A program made the position numbers and the translations under genes. Shown here in pieces: positions 60,201-64,000 of a DNA stretch of 64,000 nucleotides. The notes beneath the pieces were generated by a model, which saw only the letters and a list, made by a program, of their open reading frames with translations, searched no databases and was not told the origin of the DNA. Origin of the DNA: GCA-002727735 sp038134525 (GTDB lineage Bacteria > Bacteroidota > Bacteroidia > Flavobacteriales_D > Parvicellaceae); contig JAYPVI010000004.1 in NCBI GenBank assembly GCA_038134525.1, forward strand, positions 1 through 64,000. Reading direction: 5' to 3'. The stretch's first letter is position 1; the number at the start of each line of letters is the position of its first letter.

Positions 60201-61004
60201 GACAGTACCATAGTAAATGTATCCATTGGTTCCCTTCAAATTATTGGGGATAGTATATTGTGTTATGGAGATTCAGTTCTCATAATTGCTGAAACTTTTC
60301 AACATCCTGATTCTGTAAATTTTATATTTAGCCCTGATAGTATTGCAAAGTCAAATACTCAAAATGACTCAGTTTGGTTTGCCTTTACTCAAGATAACAC
60401 CATTTTTGTAACTGTAAATGACCCCATTTCCAGTTGTACACTTATGGATTCAATATTCATTTCTGTAGATTCTTTACCTTATTTAATTTTAACTACCAGT
60501 TGTAGTTTCCCAGTTATTTCAGCTGGAGGCAGCTCTCAATTAAATGTTAATCCAAGTGGTTACCAATATTATTGGCAACCAAGTAACTCTCTTGATAATC
60601 CTTCTTTACAAAACCCCATAGCTAGTCCTATAATTTCAACCTGGTATACTGTAAATGTTAATAGCAATTCTTGCACTAAATCTGATTCTATATTGATAGA
60701 AGTTTTTGAACTAACTTGTGGACCACCTGATGTTTTTATACCAAATTCTTTTAGCCCGAACAATGACCTACACAATGATGTTTTTAGGGTAAGAGGTAAT
60801 TATATTTCGGAATCTAATTTTTTACTTCGAATTTTTGATAGACTAGGAAACTTAGTATTTGAATCCAATGATCAATATATAGGTTGGGATGGTTTTTACA
60901 AAGAAAAAGCATGTGACCCTGGTGTATTCGTGTACTATTTAGAGCTTGATTGTTTAGATGGACAACACTATTTTCATAAGGGAAATGTAACACTGATAAA
61001 ATGA
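57240..61004 (+). CDS. Giant T9SS type B surface protein with SBBP-type and PKD domains
   Basis: The product has 1254 residues from the ATG at 57240. Order: signal peptide (about 1-20); N-terminal FIENKGQWHRDV domain (DUF7948-type, about 22-235) ending IDPTLIFSTF; SBBP beta-propeller-like repeats (about 240-750, recurring STYLGG and DFPTT motifs); a PKD domain (about 755-840, FFWDFGDGSSS); Ig-like domains; and a type B sorting domain (about 1155-1254) ending GNVTLIK. Export is by T9SS. Its stop overlaps the PorP/SprF start by 4 nt (ATGA), tying the cargo to that protein. An upstream TTG two codons earlier lies in the promoter box and is rejected. Confidence 0.9.
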   Translation: MRIVFSLVLIFCYFILPSQQSGFIFIENKGQWHRDVLFKTDLKNGHLYTIKNGLVFDFYDEKKLSDFYENHYNNLHLSKDKKIKKHAYSVHFENGEFTNIKKSQSTKHTYNFFKGNRSCWRSNIRGYHQLTYQNVYPEIDIQLYTKLIHLKYDIIIKPGGDPAQIKFNYEGINDISIKKERLHIYTSVNHVIEDKPYAYQLINGEKKEILCHYKLDEHTLSFEFPLGYDKKHELIIDPTLIFSTFSGSYSNNFGYTATFDSDGFLYSGSSVFGSQYPTTLGAYNVNFMGGDVDIGLSKFDTTGSFLIYSTYLGGSSEELPHSIIVNNMDELFILGTTSSNDFPTTTNSYDTSFNGGTPLDMSNGLGVNYINGSDLFVSKISADGAILMGSTYVGGSANDGLNRTTSIASDDTLRYNYADEIRGEIEIDQNNNIYVGTCTQSTDFPTTNNAYQTSYGGGGLDGCLFKLDNKLQNLIWSTYLGGERFDAVYSIALNDSLDITVSGGTNSLQFPTTSSALQPNFMGGRCDGFISEIKQNGSQLLNSTYYGSDEYDQVYFVDLDRNQNKYVFGQTEKQDSSFISNALWNIPGSGQFVSKLTPDLSGRTYSTVFGSGNGINISPTAFLVDLCNKMYLAGWGGTVNQYPTYANNAGFTNNMPISTDAFQSTTDGSDFYIMVIEDDASGLVYGSYFGGSNSTEHVDGGTSRFDRKGKIYQAVCAGCGNNSDLPIYPTNVVSATNNSSCNLGVFKMEFDLPFVLADFEQPPIGCEPQTHQFNNTSVSNNTSAFFWDFGDGSSSNLENPSYTFQQAGTYDVQLIISDTAACNFSDTVVKQVIVIGDTSYHLGDLDLCLGESIQIGIIPNPDTSFSYQWIPHQYLSDSSVSNPFANPISSTTYSLLISNGICTDTATQHINIINPTATIPNSYTLCDYDDIINLTANNLDTNSQIIWSTSSLFLDTINNANNHSINVSPNQDTWYFIKVNNGNCNFIDSTIVNVSIGSLQIIGDSILCYGDSVLIIAETFQHPDSVNFIFSPDSIAKSNTQNDSVWFAFTQDNTIFVTVNDPISSCTLMDSIFISVDSLPYLILTTSCSFPVISAGGSSQLNVNPSGYQYYWQPSNSLDNPSLQNPIASPIISTWYTVNVNSNSCTKSDSILIEVFELTCGPPDVFIPNSFSPNNDLHNDVFRVRGNYISESNFLLRIFDRLGNLVFESNDQYIGWDGFYKEKACDPGVFVYYLELDCLDGQHYFHKGNVTLIK

Positions 61005-62005
61005 AAAAAATACATTTCATCATATTATGTTTGACTTTGTTATGTTCTAGAACTAACTATTATAAATGTCAAGATATTCATTTTTCTATGTATCAACTTT
61101 CCCCGCTTAACATCAACCCAGCAATAACGGGTAATTTTGAAGGCGATTTTAGGGTTAATTCTATACACAGAAGTCAATGGGCGGCAGTAACGGTGCCATA
61201 CAGCAGTTACAGTATTTCATCGGATTTCAAAACTCAAAAAGCGATCCCAATTGGTTTAGTAATTAACCAGGATAGAGCTGGTGACTCTCAATTCAATACG
61301 TTGCAATTTAATTTCAGTAGTGCTTTCAATTTAATTCAGGACTCTATTCAGCAACTTAGCGTTGGATTTCAAACAGGAATTACAAATAGGGGGATTAATA
61401 CGAATAATATCACATTTGATGCACAGTATAACGGTGTGCAATTTGATCCTAACCTACCTAACAACGAGCAATTTCAAAATTATAATCGGATTTACGGTAA
61501 TTTAAATTTAGGTGTTAATTACCTCTTCCATCTCAAAAAAAATCTCTTTCAATTTGATTTAAGCTGCTTTAATCTTAGTCAAGGTAATCAGACTTTTTTA
61601 GGATCTAGACCACCAATTCCCATAGATTTAAAATGGATGAGCAGGATTAATCATAGCGTATTTATTAATGACTTTTTTACCCTTTCAACTTCAATTTTAT
61701 TTACAAATCAAGGACCACATCAAGAGTTATTAATAGGTGCTGAGCTTCAATATACACTTGCAGAGCTTAGTATTTTAAAAAGAGCCATTTGGTCAGGCAT
61801 ATATTATCGAAACAATGACGCTGTTTTCTTGACTGGTGGTGTGATTTTTGATGCTTGGAAGGTAGGTTTAGCCTATGATATAAATTTTTCAAAATTGGTT
61901 CCTGCATCCAATAATAGAGGAAGTTTTGAAATTGCATTGTGCTATATTATGAGAAAAAAAATAAAAATGGAGTCTCCAATATTTATATGTCCAGATTATT
62001 TGTAA
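61001..62005 (+). CDS. PorP/SprF-family T9SS outer-membrane protein (adhesin-linked)
   Basis: The product has 334 residues. A signal peptide (about 1-24) precedes the hallmark QDIHFSMYQLSPLNINPAITGNFEGD, then a beta barrel ending MRKKIKMESPIFICPDYL. SprF is the model: it sits with its adhesin gene sprB and is needed for that adhesin's export. The 4-nt overlap with the adhesin gene and the 19-nt overlap with the next gene show a single translational unit. It is a second, diverged family copy compared with 41255. Confidence 0.92.
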   Translation: MKKIHFIILCLTLLCSRTNYYKCQDIHFSMYQLSPLNINPAITGNFEGDFRVNSIHRSQWAAVTVPYSSYSISSDFKTQKAIPIGLVINQDRAGDSQFNTLQFNFSSAFNLIQDSIQQLSVGFQTGITNRGINTNNITFDAQYNGVQFDPNLPNNEQFQNYNRIYGNLNLGVNYLFHLKKNLFQFDLSCFNLSQGNQTFLGSRPPIPIDLKWMSRINHSVFINDFFTLSTSILFTNQGPHQELLIGAELQYTLAELSILKRAIWSGIYYRNNDAVFLTGGVIFDAWKVGLAYDINFSKLVPASNNRGSFEIALCYIMRKKIKMESPIFICPDYL

Positions 62006-63888
62006 CATATTTAATAGTGTGCTTAATCACCTTCACACCTAAAACGTTATCATGTCAAAATACTGAAGTTATGGTTGACTTAGGGATAAGCGCCTACAAA
62101 AAAAATGATTTTGGTGAGGCCATTCAACTATTCAAAAAGGCCATTACCATTGATTCTTCAACATTAAAATTACAATTCTACTATGGGCTTACCCTATTAA
62201 AGCTTCATGATTATAACCATGCTAAATATTACCTAACAAAAGTTGTGAAAAAAGATCCATCTGGTAGAGTATTTCCTGAAGCAAGTTATTACATGGGTAT
62301 TCTATACAAACTAGATCATGATTACGATAATGCCATTAGAGAGTTTAAAAAATCGAAAGCTCACTTTATTTCAAATAAGCAAAATTACTACTACAAAAAA
62401 TCATCAAGGGAAATCAATTCATCCATATATGCAATGAGGCATCAAAATGACATCAAAGACATAGATGTATTTCAAGTTCATGGTAATGTGAATGGGAACA
62501 ATGCAGAGTTTGCCGGTTTTGAACAAGATGGAGAATTATACTTTACGGCAATAAAAGAAGAAAATTATGCAAAAATTTATAAGTTAAAAAAAGACCATGA
62601 GATTCAGGAGTTAGATCCAGTAATAAATAATCCACTTTTTCACAATGCCAATGGCGCTTTCTTTAAAAATCAACAACATTTTTTGTTTTCTAGGTGCGAT
62701 ACGATTGGCCATTGCAAAATAATGTACACTAAAAAATTAGAAGATAAATGGATTGAACCAGTAGAATACAATAGCCAAATAAATATAGGAGCACATAATA
62801 TAACTCAACCTCATTTTTCAAAAATTAACGGTGTAAATTACCTGTTTTTTTGCAGTGATAAAAAAGGATTTGGTAAACTAGATATTTGGTATGCTGAAAT
62901 TTTAGATGACATGTCTATTGGAAAAGTTGAGAATGCGGGTAAAAATGTAAATACACCTGATCACGACATTACTCCTTTTTTTCACAAGCCATCAAATCAA
63001 CTTTTTTATAGCTCTACATGGGGAAATGGTTTTGGTGGTTTTGATGTATTTTCAAGTCATTGGAATAACGCCATGTTTGAGCCATCTGTAAACATGGGAC
63101 AACCCATAAATTCATCTTGGAACGAAACCTATTTTTGGGTGAATGACTTTGGAAAACATGGATACTTTTCATCAAATAGAGATGGAAGCAAATACGATAG
63201 CATTAAACACTGTTGCCCTGATCTATGGGAATTTAAATCTAAAAATCCCATAATTAAAAAAGAAGTTGTAGACACATTAATGACATCTAAAGAAATTTTT
63301 AAATTCAAAACTGGAATCACACTTCCCTTAGCCCTCTATTTCCACAATGATGAACCTTCACCAAAGAGTTTGGACACTATTGTATCGGTTTCCTATCCAG
63401 AAACCTATCTTAAATATGTGGCGCTTATACCAGAGTATATTCGCGAATTTTCTGCAAGAAACAATACAGAAGAAAAAAAATTAGCTATAGAGCAGATTCA
63501 ATTCTTTTTTGACCAATATGTTGATAACGGACTTGAAAAATTGAATCGATTTAAGTCACAATTGATTTCATTGCTGAAAGAATATCAATCCGTTGAAATC
63601 ACCATAAAGGGTTTTGCGAGTCCACTAGCCAAATCTGATTACAATACAAACCTTTCAAAAAGAAGAATTAGTAGTCTAATAAATTATTTTCATCAGACTG
63701 ATAATGGAATATTTCAAGAATTTATTGACCAAAAAAGATTGATTATTCATGCCGCCCCTTTTGGTGAATCAAGCTCTGATCAATCTACAAACGATGATGT
63801 TAAAAACACCAAAGAATCCATCTACAGTCCCAAAGCTGCTTTAGAGAGAAGAATAGAAATTCAAGAGGTTATTTTTCATCATGAGTGA
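61987..63888 (+). CDS. TPR / PD40 / OmpA-domain envelope protein (PorE-like)
   Basis: The product has 633 residues from the ATG at 61987. Signal sequence (about 1-21, MSRLFVTYLIVC...TLSC); TPR repeats (about 25-130, DLGISAYKKNDFGEAIQLFKKA); a PD40-like beta region (about 160-390, FSRCDTIGHCKIMYTKK and SNRDGSKY); and an OmpA-like C-terminus (about 500-620) with NTNLSKRRISSLINYF, the peptidoglycan-binding motif. PorE-type proteins anchor T9SS parts to peptidoglycan. The start is set inside the PorP gene because an earlier in-frame ATG gives no signal peptide. No Cys lipobox of good quality. Confidence 0.9.
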   Translation: MSRLFVTYLIVCLITFTPKTLSCQNTEVMVDLGISAYKKNDFGEAIQLFKKAITIDSSTLKLQFYYGLTLLKLHDYNHAKYYLTKVVKKDPSGRVFPEASYYMGILYKLDHDYDNAIREFKKSKAHFISNKQNYYYKKSSREINSSIYAMRHQNDIKDIDVFQVHGNVNGNNAEFAGFEQDGELYFTAIKEENYAKIYKLKKDHEIQELDPVINNPLFHNANGAFFKNQQHFLFSRCDTIGHCKIMYTKKLEDKWIEPVEYNSQINIGAHNITQPHFSKINGVNYLFFCSDKKGFGKLDIWYAEILDDMSIGKVENAGKNVNTPDHDITPFFHKPSNQLFYSSTWGNGFGGFDVFSSHWNNAMFEPSVNMGQPINSSWNETYFWVNDFGKHGYFSSNRDGSKYDSIKHCCPDLWEFKSKNPIIKKEVVDTLMTSKEIFKFKTGITLPLALYFHNDEPSPKSLDTIVSVSYPETYLKYVALIPEYIREFSARNNTEEKKLAIEQIQFFFDQYVDNGLEKLNRFKSQLISLLKEYQSVEITIKGFASPLAKSDYNTNLSKRRISSLINYFHQTDNGIFQEFIDQKRLIIHAAPFGESSSDQSTNDDVKNTKESIYSPKAALERRIEIQEVIFHHE

Positions 63889-63910
63889 AATAAATGTTAA
63901 AATTTTGAAC

Positions 63911-63945
63911 CCAATACATCTTTAGGTTAAACAAATATGTATTGG
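63911..63945 (+). terminator. Candidate terminator after the adhesin module
   Basis: CCAATACAT (63911-63919) and ATGTATTGG (63937-63945) pair over 9 bp with a 17-nt loop and are followed by CCTAATTTTT. It lies 22 nt past the stop. The loop is large, so strength is uncertain. Confidence 0.5.
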
Positions 63946-63983
63946 CCTAATTTTTAATTAATTTTAGAAGAAAAGGTGTAATT

Positions 63984-64000
63984 ATGTTAAGCAACATTAA
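63984..64000 (+). CDS. Possible start of next gene, cut by window edge
   Basis: An ATG at 63984 (MLSNI...) lies 17 nt after TAATTTTA (63959-63966), one base off the -7 consensus, the spacing seen at several genes here. Only five codons are visible, so nothing can be said of function. Confidence 0.3.

Noticed and set aside
61939..61986. Earlier ATG for the OmpA-domain protein
   Set aside because: It lies in the PorP coding region and would hide the signal peptide; ATG at 61987 restores it.
1..64000. CRISPR array, insertion sequence, prophage or toxin-antitoxin pair
   Set aside because: I looked for regularly spaced short repeats, transposase motifs and phage genes and saw none.

Overview
The window is a piece of a low-GC chromosome from a Bacteroidota bacterium, probably order Flavobacteriales (a Crocinitomicaceae/Cryomorphaceae-like lineage is my guess, not proven). 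The evidence is: type IX secretion system (T9SS) cargo with type A and type B C-terminal sorting domains, two PorP/SprF proteins, a TonB receptor with a carboxypeptidase-regulatory-like N-terminus, a 288-residue RpoD without region 1.1, a tmRNA tag ending NYALAA, few Shine-Dalgarno sequences, and promoters of the Bacteroidota form TTTG-N(19-20)-TAnnTTTG just upstream of many starts. Apart from the left end, this is compact core chromosome. I see no rRNA, tRNA, insertion sequence, prophage or CRISPR array.

Layout. 1-2737 is accessory-looking: two 118-bp structured direct repeats (1-118 and 1156-1273) precede lipoprotein genes (a diheme c-type cytochrome-like protein and two unknowns). The region ends at the 3' end of tmRNA (ssrA, 2738-3133, minus). 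The repeats carry the tmRNA 3'-terminal sequence, interrupted by a small hairpin. 3184-10070 is housekeeping: a Lys1/alanine-dehydrogenase-like enzyme, rpe, rpoD, rpsO-pnp, and pcm with an outer-membrane protein. 10169-15204 has a Gfo/Idh/MocA oxidoreductase, a lipoprotein coupled to a polyprenyl sugar transferase, a 3-hydroxyacyl-CoA dehydrogenase and a lone ECF sigma factor. 15337-22309 has uvrA, an MsbA-like ABC exporter, truA, cmk and a SiaB/SiaC-type kinase/phosphoprotein pair. 22381-31647 has a methyltransferase, a ZIP transporter, a T9SS type A protein, a TonB receptor cluster, a phosphoribosyltransferase, a beta-carbonic anhydrase with a LuxC-like acyl-CoA reductase, and a divergent ferredoxin.

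31648-35881 encodes a 1330-residue T9SS type B protein with four tandem Cys-rich repeats and a small secreted partner. 35986-41258 has serC, a serA-like gene, a DUF1015 gene, sucC and lolD. 41255-47413 has PorP/SprF, a fatty acyl-CoA ligase, an acyl-CoA carboxylase beta subunit and bshA (bacillithiol). 47398-52289 holds two tandem paralogous T9SS type B proteins. 52462-57212 has a fused 2-oxoacid dehydrogenase E1, envelope proteins and TerC. 57229-63888 is a translationally coupled adhesin / PorP-SprF / TPR-PD40-OmpA module. A new gene may begin at the right edge.

Cross-cutting patterns: nine of ten convergent protein-gene pairs abut or overlap, five of them by exactly four shared stop-codon bases (TTAA or CTAA). 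Three genes have a TAAATTTGA box only 3-5 nt before the ATG and are predicted leaderless. The least explained signal is the tmRNA-derived structured repeat at the left end. No gene-free stretch exceeds 300 nt except the one occupied by tmRNA.
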